A DNA stretch of 64,000 bases from Nothopassalora personata (lineage: Eukaryota; Ascomycota; Dothideomycetes; Mycosphaerellales; Mycosphaerellaceae). Positions 23,495-34,988 of this stretch are shown here, piece by piece. Position 1 is the stretch's first letter. Every line of letters starts with the position of its first letter. The position numbers and the translations under genes were made by a program. The stretch covers positions 2,294,001-2,358,000 of the forward strand of contig CM066291.1 of assembly GCA_033816765.1 (NCBI GenBank). The letters are read 5' to 3'. The notes under the pieces are model-generated. The model was not told the origin of the DNA and did not search any database. It was given only the letters and a program-made list of their open reading frames with translations.

Positions 23495-23880
23495 GCTGAG
23501 GATGTTGCGCTTTTGCGATTGATGTATAGGACGAGGGGACGAGGGAAGGGACGGTAGTGGCGTTGCTTGGCTTTGGTGGCGAGGTAGAGTAGAGGCATGA
23601 GGCAGTCAATGCGAGCTCCAAGAATCGCAGAGATTTGATCTTGGTGGCTAAAGAACATATCGTCGCGATGAACTGTTTAAACTCTTTTCGACGTGCATTG
23701 CTGTGATTGCGCGTAAGGGAAGATCTGCGGCAGGACCTCCTTGCGGGCATATAAGCGAGCGGAGCGCAGTCCGAGTGTCCGTCCAATCACAATCCAAGGA
23801 CCTTGATGGCAGTCGCCGTGACAATGTTCAGCATCAGTTCAAGCCGTCCTCACTGTGCAGTGCCTCCCTCTCCTTGCAAG
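23495..23880. promoter_or_regulatory. Intergenic region upstream of mcd4
   Basis: No gene is recognised here. An ATG at 23,826 in the mcd4 frame would add an 18-residue N-terminal extension ([11 protein letters not shown]...), but the family begins at the MARLGRLGF start at 23,881, so 23,826 is treated as upstream sequence. Confidence 0.5.
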
Positions 23881-26800
23881 ATGGCGCGTCTGGGGCGATT
23901 GGGGTTCCTGGGGATCGCGGTGCTGTTCCACGTCATCTACATCTACTCCATCTTCGACATCTACTTCGTCAGCCCCATCGTCCATGGCATGCGCGCGTAT
24001 AGTGTCGATGCGCCCAAAGCCCCCGCCAAACGATTGGTGCTGTATGTTGGTACGTCAACCCTAAGCACATACCAAACAGCATCACTCACACATCACCACC
24101 CGCAGGAGACGGTCTTCGCGCCGACAAGGCGTTTCAATTCTTCCCTGATCCATCAAGATCGCCCAACGATACATCACCACCACACGAGCCAGGCCCATTA
24201 GCACCTTTTCTTCGATCGAGAGTCCTCGAACATGGCACATTCGGGGTCTCTCACACCCGTGTACCCACCGAATCACGGCCTGGGCATGTAGCTCTGATAG
24301 CAGGATTGTATGAGGATGTGGCAGCAGTAACAACAGGATGGAAGCTCAATCCAGTCAACTTCGACAGCGTCTTCAACAGGAGCCGGCATACATGGAGTTG
24401 GGGCAGTCCAGATATCTTGCCCATGTTTTCGACGGGCGCGGTGCCTGGAAGAGTGGACGATGCTACGTATGGCCATGAGTTTGAGGATTTCAGCAAGGAT
24501 GCCACCGAGCTGGACCGTTGGGTCTTTGATCGCGTGAAGCAGTTGTTCAAGGACGCAGAGACAGATGAGGCCCTCAATGCGCAATTGAGACAAGACAAGC
24601 TGGTCTTCTTCTTGCATTTGCTCGGACTGGACACTACAGGACATGCATATCGACCATACTCGAAAGAGTACCTGCGCAACGTTCAAGTCGTGGATCAGGG
24701 AGTCAAGGAAATCACAGAGATCATCAACGACTTCTACGGAGATGACGAGACAGCCTTCATCTTCACAGCAGACCACGGTATGAGTGACTGGGGGAGTCAC
24801 GGAGATGGTCATCCTGATAACACGCGAACTCCACTCATTGCCTGGGGATCTGGTGTGGCGAAGCCGAACACAGTTCGCAAAGGCAAAGCACCCGGCCATG
24901 AAGACGGCTTCTCCCACGACTGGCATTTGGATCACGTCCAAAGGCATGATGTCGCCCAGGCAGACGTTGCTGCGCTAATGGCATACCTCGCTGGTCTTGA
25001 GTTCCCAGTCAACTCTGTTGGAGAGCTACCGCTATCCTTCCTTGACGCCACAGACGACGAGAAAGCCAAGGCTCTTCTGATCAATGCGAAAGAGATCTTA
25101 GAAATGTACCGCATCAAGGAAGAAGAGAAGCGGTCCGAAGTCATGCGCTACAGGCCGTACTCAGGATTTGGCGACGCCGAGCATAGTGTGGATCAGCGTG
25201 TGGCCGCGATCCAGCAGCAGATATCGAAACGGCAGTACAAGCAAGCAATACAGAGCTCCGACGAGCTCATTCAGCTCGGCCTCAAGGGACTTCGATACCT
25301 TCAGACGTATGCCTGGCTGTTTTTGAGAACCCTCGTCACTGCAGGATACCTGGGATGGATCGCGTTCGCTTTCACCACCGCCGTCGACGAACACATGCTC
25401 GACGGCAAGATCGAACCTTCCCGACCGGTGGGACTCGTTATTGTGTTCTCCTCGATCTTTGTAGGGCTGTATAGTCTGCTATTGATGCAGAATTCGCCTA
25501 TTACTTACTACGCTTATGCTTTGTTCCCAGTGGTCTTCTGGGAAGAGGTCTTCGCCCGAAGACAGGCGCTGGTCGAAGGCTGGCACAGGGTGTTTGCAAG
25601 GTTCTCCAGAAGTGATTGGAGCAAGTTCACGCTCAACGCCTTTGCCTACTTGGCGCTGCTGGAAGTCATGGTAAGCTTGCGCATGTCTTCAGAATCAGCT
25701 GTACTGACCACATTGACATAGGTACAAAGTTACTACCATCGCCAAATTTACACCATCTGCTACTTGCTCGCTGCTGGCTGGCCATTGGTGTACGGCTTTG
25801 ATTTTGTGAAGGCAAACTGGGCACTTTGCACTACCTGGGCGCTGGGATGCACATCGATGAGTGCTTTCACCCTTTTGCCAGCGATCAAGGTCGAAAGCTC
25901 CAACCTGATGTAAGTGCCACAGCAAAGAACAATATGGTCTGTACTAACCTTGTGCAGCTTATTTGGTGGGTTTCTGATGTTAGTCCTTGGAGTTCTCTAC
26001 ATCGCGTTCGAGAAAAGCCTGCTCGTTAGTACTTCACCTTCCGGCAAAGCGCTGGGCGCAGACGCACCTGACGGGCTGTCTCGCATCATTTTTGGAGTCC
26101 AGGTAAGTGCTTCCCTACGCGATCTCGATTACCTTCTAAGACTTTGTAGGTTGGCCTGGTAGCACTTGCTATGTTCGTGACACGATCGAGTGTTGCTTCT
26201 CTCCAAGCCAAGCAAGGGCTGCCACTTGGAACACAGGTAGTGGGTTGGGCAACTTTGAGTAAGTTATGTTCATCTTTTTCTGATTACAGGCGACCACCGC
26301 ACCTGGCCATACATTTCCCTCTCCGTCGCTCCATGGCTATCTTCACGCACGATCCCGCCGCTGTTGACGATGTTCTTCGAATCATCGAGAGCCCTGCCTA
26401 CAGCTTCCAGACTCTGCCTTAGTGGATGCGGATTCTCCTAGGCTCGTTCTTCGTCTTCTATTTTCCAGTCGCGTACATGCTCGGCCTACTCTGGGAGATA
26501 GCCTGGCGAACTCCAAGTCGGCACCTACGTCAACGTCATCAGCCGGACGCGCCTGGGGCTGATACCTGGCTGTGGCATCGGATCTGGTACAGCTCGAATC
26601 GAGGCAAAGTCATACTGCTGCTTTTGAGACACGAAATCCCAGAGCGGCAAACAGATCTGTCTGTTTGTGAAAAGGCGTTGCGCATGAAGCAATCCCTGTT
26701 TGCGGTGCACTACGAGTACAGGACCGGAGAAGTGTGAAACTGGCACTGTTGCGCATCACTTCTCTAACATTTCAGGGCAACAGAACTTCACTGACATAGC

Positions 26801-27661
26801 TTAGTCGCCTCACTCGTCGTTCCGTTCCTTCACGCCCTACGCCCACGAAATTACTACCTCCACCGCCTAGCCGTAATCTTCCTCGCATTCGGACCACTCT
26901 TCATCATCCTTACGATCTCCTACGAAGGCCTATTCTACTTCTCGATCGCCATCACCCTGGTTTCGTGGGTCAGACTCGAGCACCGCATCTACCAACAGTC
27001 TTCGAACGCCTTGACTTCGAGCGTAAATGGCAATGCAGTCGAGATTACGAACCCTCTCGAGCCTGCGCTATCCGCCGCTAAACAACGCGAAACCGCCCTC
27101 AAATACGGCGACTATCGTAGCCTCAAGCTCAGCGACGCTCGCATCTGTCTCTTCTTCCTCTATCTTCTGCAATCCGCCTTCTTCAGCACAGGCAACATCG
27201 CATCGATATCCTCCTTCTCTCTAGACGCCGTCTACCGGCTCTTGCCGGTCTTCGACCCTTTCTCCCAGGGCGCCCTCCTCATTCTCAAACTCCTTGCCCC
27301 CTTCGCCCTCGTCTCCGCCAACCTGGGTATTCTCACGAAACGACTGCGACTTCGAGGTGGTAGCCTTTTCGCTGTCGTCATGGGAATTAGTGATTACCTC
27401 ACATTACGCTTCTTCTGGGAAGTGAGGGACGAAGGCAGTTGGCTGGAGATTGGAGAGAGTATTAGTATGTTCGTCATCGCGAGTGTCCTATGTGTTTTCG
27501 TGGCTGGGTTGGAGGCGCTGAGTGAGGTCTTCGTAAGGGGTGTGGAGTTTGATGATGAGTCGCTTGTGGAGCAGATTAAAGAGGTCAAGGGGATTGTCAA
27601 TGAAGCGTTGAAGGAGCAGGCTAGGAAAGCGCTTGATACGGCGAATGGAAAGACTAAATAG
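23881..27661 (+). CDS. mcd4: GPI ethanolamine phosphate transferase 1 (Mcd4/PIG-N)
   Basis: Six exons (23,881-24,049; 24,106-25,670; 25,722-25,909; 25,958-26,102; 26,150-26,258; 26,805-27,661) give 1,010 aa, the usual size. An N-terminal signal-anchor ([19 protein letters not shown]) leads to an ER-lumenal phosphodiesterase-type domain: VGDGLRAD near 56-63, probable nucleophile Thr in PTESRPGH near 111, and metal-binding [14 protein letters not shown] near 278-291. A multi-pass PigN domain follows to the C-terminus. The enzyme adds ethanolamine phosphate to the first mannose of GPI precursors. Four introns are 47-56 bp; the fifth is 546 bp and carries a gene-like segment (26,333-26,799). The reading frame closes exactly when this intron is removed. 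Confidence 0.95.
26333..26799 (+). pseudogene. Gene-like segment nested in intron 5 of mcd4
   Basis: ATG at 26,333 opens [20 protein letters not shown]. One TAG at 26,420-26,422 interrupts a frame that otherwise runs to 26,739. The product has a hydrophobic helix ([20 protein letters not shown]) and a basic, Trp-containing tail of real-protein composition. A possible intron (26,732-26,775, GTGTGA donor, CTAAC branch, TTTCAG acceptor) would give a stop at 26,797-26,799, just before the mcd4 acceptor. The TAG could lie in another intron ending at CCTTAG. I do not recognise the family. It may be an inserted gene fragment on the same strand as mcd4. Confidence 0.4.
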
Positions 27662-27894
27662 ACTGGTAGAGATTCCAGAGCTCTAGTTGTGTGGTGTACA
27701 CATAATGTACAAATGTTTATATCCAGATGCCTGCGGGCATGCATCACGACTCCAGAATAGTCGTATGGGAGTCGAACGACGCGCGATAGGTGGTGCGACT
27801 TACTCGAGGGTGTGCGAGATCATGTCAACATGCTGCAGGACAATACCGAGGTGACTGCGAGGCTGTACGAGGTGTCACAGCTGCGAGTGACGCT

Positions 27895-28612
27895 GCCGTG
27901 ATGCTGTCTTTGCCGCACCAGATCTTCTTCAGCAAGCAGAAGCCTCAGCCAGGAATTACGGTATACCTGGCTCGAGGATACTGGTGTTCGACTCAAAGCC
28001 AGGTGCACCGTACTCTGGTCCTCTTCACAAATTCAGTGACCCAGACCATGCTTCCGCATCCTGACAGGTGGTAGCAAAGGTATGCCCAAAGCTGCCGAGG
28101 TCTCCCACGCAGTAGCTGTCAACCGTGGACCAATGTTTTCCCACGTCTCAGGAAGTGTAGCGCGTTTCAACGAGAAGAGATGCCTCCACGTCGTTGACAT
28201 GCATCACGTCTCCGGATTATCAGTTTCCGGAGCTGCAGCCCTCGCAAAGCAGGTCACGTACATCTCGAAAAGGGGAGACGCCGCCTCAATCATTGATCTC
28301 ATCGACGAATTCAGCATTACCACAACGCTCTTACACCCCAGACTTATGGAAGACATGACCCAAACCATGCAGTCTGATAAGCGAAGTCACACAGCACTCC
28401 GTTCGCTGCACAGCTTGACTGTCGGGGGAAGTGTTGTCAATGGTGATGCCGCTCTCGCTTTCACGAGCTTGCTCTCCGGAGGCGCAAGCGTTAATTCGCC
28501 TTATGGGTCCACAGAATCAAGCGTCGTTACCACCCTCTCCAAGGGTACACCTTTCGTCCCTGAACACTTAGGTAGCCTCGCCCCAGGCACGAAACTCCTC
28601 ATCGCATAGCAC
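27895..28612 (+). pseudogene. Adenylate-forming (AMP-binding) enzyme fragment
   Basis: The plus strand reads RILVFDSKPGAPYSG near 27,970-28,020, a degraded P-loop-type motif (TGGSKGMPKA) near 28,055-28,095 after a frameshift, and then an open frame to 28,609. That frame contains LLHPRLMEDM, SLHSLTVGGS and SPYGSTESSV (the A5-like YG-TE motif). This is the central part of an acyl/aryl-CoA synthetase or NRPS-like adenylation domain. The N-terminus and the C-terminal lid are missing and a frame change breaks it. It is a decayed gene next to a decayed MFS transporter. Confidence 0.75.
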
Positions 28613-29105
28613 TGCATAATCCACCGCCGGGAGTACTGCAGCCGAGTGCATTGCCGAGAAATGAATTGTCGTTGAGCTCGAGCATTCCTTCGTTGCTTGT
28701 TAAATGATTTGATGCCTGCCCAACATTGGCAGCGCTAAAGTACGGCGGGCGACAGCAAGTTGCATAGACGTTCCTTGGCGTAAATGATCCGCCATTGTCC
28801 CTGTGGCGGGGCTTGGCACAAAATCGCGGTCCACAAAGGAATGATGTCTGCGTGTCCATAATTATACATCGACGGCTGAAAGCTTTGAAGCCATCGGCAC
28901 ATGCTAATGCACCGAAGAGCGAACGACTTGCAGATGCTCGGAACTTGCCATCATCAGATCGGCAGCTTTGCACATACTGATTGAGGCCAATTGCACTGTG
29001 GTTACTCAACGATGTTGACCTCATGGTCTTTCGTCGCACCTGATGTGCTCGCTGTCACTTCTAGACAGGCACGACTAAAGCTCACGAAGCACAAGAAACC
29101 GAACC
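28613..29105. other. No gene recognised
   Basis: This stretch lies between the adenylation-domain and MFS pseudogenes. A minus frame (28,599-29,039) is open but has no domain and is probably fortuitous. Confidence 0.5.
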
Positions 29106-30180
29106 CATGGACTATGAGCAGTCTTCCCAGCAACACCGTATCGACCCTACGACCTCGAGAAAGATGACCAAAAGCGCCGTTTTGACGACAGTGGTCTCCT
29201 TGCCTTCTCACCAGACGATATTGAAGACCCCAAGAACTGGTCCTCGGCCCGCAGATGGTACATCTCGCGGGTAACGATCCTTCTTATACGAACGCCACCT
29301 GCCCGTCCTCCTCTCCTTCAGCCTGTCTCCCCAGCATCTCCCAGGAATTACATGTCAGCTCCGAAGCAGCAGCATGGGTCGTGACAGTTTTCCTCCTCGC
29401 GAATGCCGGATCCCCCTTCCTCTGGGCACCACTATCTGAGCACTACGGCCGCCGCCGGGTGCTCTGCGGAACATTCGTTTGCTATCTCCTCTCCAATTTC
29501 TTGTGTGCGTGGGCGCCCAACTATGGAGCATTACTTGTGGGGCGGGTCTTATTTTCCATCAAGCACACAGAGCAATCCGCCCGGACTTTTGGCGGATATA
29601 TGGGGAATTCTAAAGAGAGGAAATGCGACGGCACTATTGAGCGTTATGGTCTTTGTGGGTCCTGCGCCAGGTCCTGTCATCGGGGGTTCTTCTGCAGCTG
29701 GAGAAGCATTGAAGGTGGGTTTTACGTCCTGCTGTGTCCAGCCGGAGGGACAATTCCTATGATGTCCACAATTCCGGAGACGCATCACCAGCAAATTTCC
29801 GACGAATAAGGCGAGAAGGTTGCGGAAGTATAATTCCGTCGGCTGGATTTTCCAATGCTAGCTGGTGTGTTACTTGGCATGGCCATCGTGTTGATCTTCG
29901 TGGCGTACCTCAACTACCTGGTCGATACATACATCAATTACGCGGCGAGTGCCTTGGCTGCCAATGCAGTGTTCAGGTTGGCAGGCGGAGCTGCCGCGCC
30001 ACTATTCACGTCCTACGTAGTCGAGAGCCTGGGCGTTGCCGGTGGTGGGTCGTTGATCGGGGTATTGCCATTCTGATGGCTCCAGTACCGTTTGTCTTCA
30101 CACGATATGGTGCGACTTTGAGGGCCAGATCGAAATTCGCGGCGAGTGACCCACCCCCCGAACGACGATGTGCCTGTCCG
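29106..30180 (+). pseudogene. MFS drug-efflux-type transporter (DHA1-like), several frameshifts
   Basis: Three frames in order carry one transporter: FSPDDIEDPKNWSSARRWYI (the cytosolic lead-in, about 29,205-29,270), CLPSISQELHVSSEAAAWVV with APLSEHYGRRRVLCG (TM1-2 and motif A, about 29,310-29,480), then RGNATALLSVMVFVGPAPGP (about 29,600-29,680, where motif C lies in DHA1 proteins), and finally NYLVDTYINYAASALAANAV to 30,076 and beyond (TM11-12). At least three frame changes and a missing central section separate these blocks, so no functional protein is possible. Confidence 0.85.
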
Positions 30181-30551
30181 GAACGAGAGCTGACTCTGGA
30201 CAAGATGAGGAGTCGTAGACTTATGTGAGTAGTGAAGCGATGGCGGCATGCTGCCAAACCTGTCGAAAAGAGGCGCAATGCTACTGTCTTCGCTTGCGAG
30301 AGCCCAACATCCAAGTTCTCAGTCCTCTCTGCGATATCATATCCCGAATGGAGCCTGTGAGGAGTCAATAGCAGAGTCTCTGTAGACGTTTGAGAGTGTT
30401 CCGAAATGGTCTCTGGGGCCGTTTCGCTAGACAACGAGCTGTACATGGGTATGATCTGCATAATTGCTGCTCGAATCTTGCATAGTAGATGTGCGGCTTT
30501 CTGGCCGTCGGCTTCTCTGCCGTATTCAATGTAGAGATTTTCATCGAAGCT
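30181..30551. other. Intergenic, no gene recognised
   Basis: This lies between the decayed transporter and the 3' end of the mtr-type permease on the other strand. I see nothing supportable. Confidence 0.5.
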
Positions 30552-32241
30552 CTACGAGGAATTGGAATTGTCCGCACACGACCAGGGCGAAGTATTGTCA
30601 CCATCATCCAGCGCATCGATGATCCCGACGATCGATCCGTAAGTACCAGCAATCGTCAAGAACGTGCCACCGATGATGATGAACCATGCCCACGCGACTC
30701 CGAGCTTCCACTTCAAATCGCGGTTCGGCGTGCTCCAATTATCGTAAAGCCACATGAAGCCCATCGGTTGAAGGCTAAGTAATGTTCCAAAGGCAGCGCC
30801 GGCGAAAGAGACCAGCTGGTCGAAGACGGGAATTGCGCTGGCCAAGATGTACGAGATCAGGGCAATGCCACCGGTACAGGCAAGCCATACAATCCAGTGA
30901 ACGGCGGTGTTGCTGTTCAAATGGCGTGAACCCTTCAAGATGCGGATGAAGATGTACTTGGCGGGTACCTGAAGATAGTCAGCAGAGGGAATGAGCACAT
31001 GGCTAGTCGACTTACGTGGCTAAGCAGAATCATAGATGCCAGTAGACCGGGAAGCGCCAAGCCATAGCAGATTCTTTTCATCAGGAGACCGGCTGAACCA
31101 AGTGCCGGTGACGCTACATAGGATCCACAGAAGTAATAGACGACAATGCCGATAGCGAGGTAAAGCGAAGTGACGACACTTTGACAAATCGACATTGACC
31201 GGACATACTTGCGAGGCTCGCGCATCTCTGATACGATTGAAAAGAAGGCCGGTGTTCCAGCATAGGCGAAGACCAACGTAGACAAGGCCTGGAATGCACT
31301 CGCTGGGCTAGGTGTGGCCGTAATCTTGTAGTCGGAACTCCACGGGCCGGTTTGTGGTGCTGCAGAGGGACGGTCTTCCACTCCCACAGCGACCGTGAGG
31401 ACGAGGACTATGCAGTCGTAGTCAGTACATCTCTTCTGTTGTTTGTGGACATAAGCGGTCAGCTTACTGGCGGAGATGATGCCAGCCACACCAACCCATG
31501 CGAGCCAAGTGATGCGACCCAGAGTCTGTATGCTCGAGAAGAGAAAACCAATAATGGCAGCTACAGCCACAAAGACAGCGGTACAGGCTCCATGGAGTGA
31601 CAGAGCGTTCAGCGCGATGCTGATAGAGATCATGGCAGATCCAGCTACGAAGACCCAGACTGTAAGTGTATTAGCTCAGACTCTTATGGTGATGCCAGGA
31701 TTCGAAGTCGTACACAAGCAGAACACTGTGCCCATAATGATGTAGCCTGCTTTGCCCATCAACAGCCCACCAACGTCATCAATGCCATATACCTCTGGAT
31801 GGTTGATCTTGAAGACGCCCACGATGTAGTCAGACCAGGTCGTCATAATCCCAATTGCCAGTAGGCAAATAACACCAGGGACCATGCCAACAGTGTCCTG
31901 CAATCGCATTAGCGCGCTGGGCTTCATCATGAAGGACCTCGTGTTCTCCCTTACGAAGACCGAAGGTATACCGAGAACTCCTAGACCGATCTGGGTCTTC
32001 AGCATGAGTACCACACCTCCCATCCAGCCCACCTGTCAGAGCACAGCATCAGTCTTTGCTCAAGCTTCCTGCGAGTCATCCAGCATACATTGCGATAGTT
32101 CGGTCCATTCGACACATCGCCAAACACAGCATCGTTCGTCACAGAAGTCTCGGCTTCCGGGTCATGTCCGTACGAATCGCGTCTCTTCTCCTGGAGGCCC
32201 TCGTTAAGCCACGCCGTTTCTGGCTTCGTATTTGTCCGCAT
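30552..32241 (-). CDS. mtr: Neutral amino-acid permease, Mtr type (AAAP/Aa_trans family)
   Basis: Six exons on the minus strand (32,241-32,089; 32,032-31,955; 31,897-31,714; 31,659-31,468; 31,407-31,016; 30,968-30,552) give 471 aa. All five introns are 47-60 bp with GT-AG ends, and every junction keeps a family motif in frame. After a hydrophilic N-terminus comes GWMGGVVLMLKTQIGLGVLG, the AAAP first-helix signature, then about 10-11 further membrane helices (for example PGVICLLAIGIMTTWSDYIV and FQALSTLVFAYAGTPAFFSI). Neurospora Mtr is a plasma-membrane symporter for neutral aliphatic and aromatic amino acids; the substrate here is inferred from family. Confidence 0.9.
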
Positions 32242-33228
32242 CTTGAACTTAGTTTTCCAGAAAATCTGGGAAAGCCGGAGAGGAAGTGGAACAGGGATCG
32301 AGAAGAAGAGAACTGTCTTCAATGTAGATCTTCTATAAAGTGGATCGAAGCACGTGTGAGCTTTCAAGGATCATAGAAAGCAATGCCGACAGTTCCCTAT
32401 GAGACGGCATAGTGCCGGAGGTCCCCTCATACTGATAGCGCGAGTGCGTCCAACCAAGCAACGATTGTGACACCAGCGGATCCCTGGATCTCCACACTCC
32501 AACTCTCGGGAGGTCTGCCCGGGAAGGGTTGTGACACCGGGCTACCAGGTCCTGATGAGGATCGATTGCCGGTCAAGTATCATTCGCTGGTAGCTCGCCT
32601 GAAAAGAGATGAGACTCGAGAGAGCCTTCCGGTCTCTCTCTGCGGCTGATGTTGCGAAGGCTGGACATCAAAGTGGCGTTGGATGTGAAGAGGAGCCTGC
32701 ACTGTGATTGTACAAGCAATGCTTGTTCGCGACATCAGAGTGCGCTACTATTGTGGTATAGCCGTGCCAGGGAATGAGTTTTCTTTCTGCAAGCATGAAC
32801 GGCATTTCATCAGATCTTGCAGTCGTTGTGATTCGTTGGTATGCGCATCCAGCGGGGCCTCACGCGACGACATTGGGACGCGTGTACATGCCAATGGTGG
32901 TCTGTGGGAGTACGATGCACTGCGTGCGACTAGTTCTAAAGGCGGACGAGGGATGATCGCAAGCAAGACCACCTGGGCCAACGCTGTTTAGTACAGTACA
33001 TATTAATTATTATGGTCAGAGCGCGACGACAGCAAGTAAGTGATGGTTCTTCTGACATGTGATACATGTGATGATAGAGAGGAATGCAAGACGAGCTTGT
33101 TTCAACGTTGTGCAGTGACGTCTCTCGGCACGAACCCCACCAAAACTCGATCGACATGAGGGTCCGGCTCTCGAGACTCCCAACCGTACAGTATCAGTAT
33201 TGATTTTCCGCAACAACACCTACGAGCC
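32242..33228. other. Intergenic, no gene recognised
   Basis: This is the divergent region between the mtr-type gene (minus) and the calmodulin-like gene (plus). Short overlapping frames exist on both strands without domains or splice logic. Confidence 0.5.
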
Positions 33229-33797
33229 ATGGCCGCCAACGTCTTAACCGAGCAGGAAGTCAACCACTTCAAGGAGGCATTCTCTCTCTTCGACAAGAAT
33301 GGCGATGGTGAGACGTATCGACCCGAGTAAGATGCTTCTTTGCCTCAAGGTTGATCATCCTGGTAGGCGAGATAACAGCCGAGGAGCTGGGCGCCGTGAT
33401 GCGATCTCTCGGACAGAACCCAAGTGATTCGGAACTCAAGGACATGATCAACGAGGTCGACGTTGATCAGACCGGTTCAGTCGACTTTGCCGAGTTTCTG
33501 CAGATGATGGCCCTCAAGCTCAAAGACACTGATGAGGAGCAGGCTCTGTATGAAGCTTTCCGGGTCTTCGACAAGGACGGCAGTGGGACCATATCCGCCG
33601 AGGAGCTCAAGGCTGTCATGAAGACTCTGGGTGAGGATCTTACTGACAACGAGTTGGACGAGATGCTGAAGGAGGCTGATACCAATGGCGATGGGTCGAT
33701 CGACTGTATGTATGTCCTCTTGGGGAAAACTGGGGTTCAGTTCAGATTCTGACAGTGCACAGACAGAGAGTTTGCAGCATTGATGAGCCAAAAGTAG
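33229..33797 (+). CDS. Divergent calmodulin / calmodulin-like protein
   Basis: Exons 33,229-33,307, 33,367-33,705 and 33,763-33,797 give 150 aa, calmodulin length. Introns are 59 and 57 bp. Four EF-hand loops are complete: [36 protein letters not shown] and [12 protein letters not shown], each with D at position 1 and E at 12, so all could bind calcium. The central linker is [15 protein letters not shown]. The protein differs from the nearly invariant fungal calmodulin at many sites (for example [20 protein letters not shown] at the N-terminus), so it is more likely a diverged paralogue than the essential cmd1/cmdA gene. Confidence 0.85.
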
Positions 33798-33972
33798 CTT
33801 ATTCACTGGTCCTCGACGTTCTATAGTCCTTGCTATTCCATGCACGATTCATAAACGCATTTTGTGGCAGACCTGCAGTCGAAAGCTATCGAAGCCCGAC
33901 GAAGCGAATACTCTTCCTTCCCTTGCTAATTGCTCGAGTAGGACGAGCGACTCGCCAGCAGCCCAGTCTCTA

Positions 33973-34520
33973 CAAGAGTACGACATACCAGAGGAACGCG
34001 GTCACTATTTCCATTTTCATCGTCGGCTGGCTTCTTCTCGCAATAGCACCAGATGTCGCCGTCGGTCCAGGCGGCTGCGTGCTAGACATTGATCTACTGG
34101 AACTGGTACTGGTCACCGGTCCGTCCGTGCCATTCTGACACATCATGGTCGGAACATACCGCGACTCCTGCCCGTCTTCAAGGCACAAGGAGAGTCTTCT
34201 CATTGTGATCAGCAGCGGGTCCAGTGGAGAAGAGACCTAATGGAAGGTCGACATTGCACCACACGTAGCATTCTGGACGGAAAGTGACGGGATGAGTGCA
34301 GCATGTGGGCATGCGATTGGCGCTGAGATGTGTCAGTCTACCGCGGAGGGGCTCTTTGCGCGAGGTGGTTTACCCGCTGGCAACAACGCAATATGGTAGA
34401 GAAGTGGCCATTTCTCACAGAGCCTAGCGGAGCAACACTACCAAACTCCTGCGACGACACTCTCGGTACAACGAACAAAAGATTATGGCTGAGCATGAGT
34501 GAGAGTCTGCAGTGAAGCAT
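33973..34520 (-). pseudogene. Broken small secreted/surface-type protein gene
   Basis: The minus-strand ATG at 34,520 starts a hydrophobic leader (MLHCRLSLMLSHNLLFVV) followed by CC and other Cys. Further down, one frame reads PECYVWCNVDLP; after a one-base frame change another reads CLEDGQESRYVPTMMCQNG, then a Ser/Thr-rich stretch and a C-terminal hydrophobic run (EIVTAFLWYVVLL). The order of leader, Cys-rich part, S/T linker and hydrophobic tail resembles a small GPI-type surface protein. No splice set joins the blocks cleanly, so I call it a relic. Confidence 0.4.
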
Positions 34521-34988
34521 CTCCAGCGTCTTATCGATGTGGAATGGGCCGCAAGACAGCGGTGGACGGCGGGTTCCTCGAGAACGCGGCAGAGTTTCTT
34601 GCTGATGTGTCAGAGGGACTTGCAGAAAGTCATGGTAGAACAGGAAGCTCGCGATACCTACTCAATCTAGAGGAAGGCAATTAAGCGGGTTGATTTAGAC
34701 ACATCTATTGCAAAGGCATTGCAAAGTTTGGGCCTCTTCAGAATTGGATCAAGGAAGGGCACGGATCGGAGATCATTCGAGAGGCCAAGTGCGTTGTCTC
34801 GGAGTTGGGCACAAAGCAGACATAGTATGACCATCATTCGAGCTCTTATCAAGATATGCATTCTTGCCCAAGGCTATGACGTGTGCCGACGTTTGCATGT
34901 GTAGACGGACCGTCTGTGCGCAACCATACGCGCATTTTCATACTTACACGTCCCGATCATCAACATCGACTAGAAGAACAACACAAAC
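34521..34988. other. No gene recognised
   Basis: Only short frames (about 60 codons) are present, without domains or clear introns. Confidence 0.45.

Noticed and set aside
23373..23786. 137-codon minus-strand frame upstream of mcd4
   Set aside because: It overlaps the 3' exon of the small membrane-protein gene on the other strand and shows only low-complexity Ser/Pro/Thr composition.
27765..27800. GAGTCGAAC motif resembling a tRNA T-loop
   Set aside because: The flanking bases do not pair into a stem and no other arms are present.
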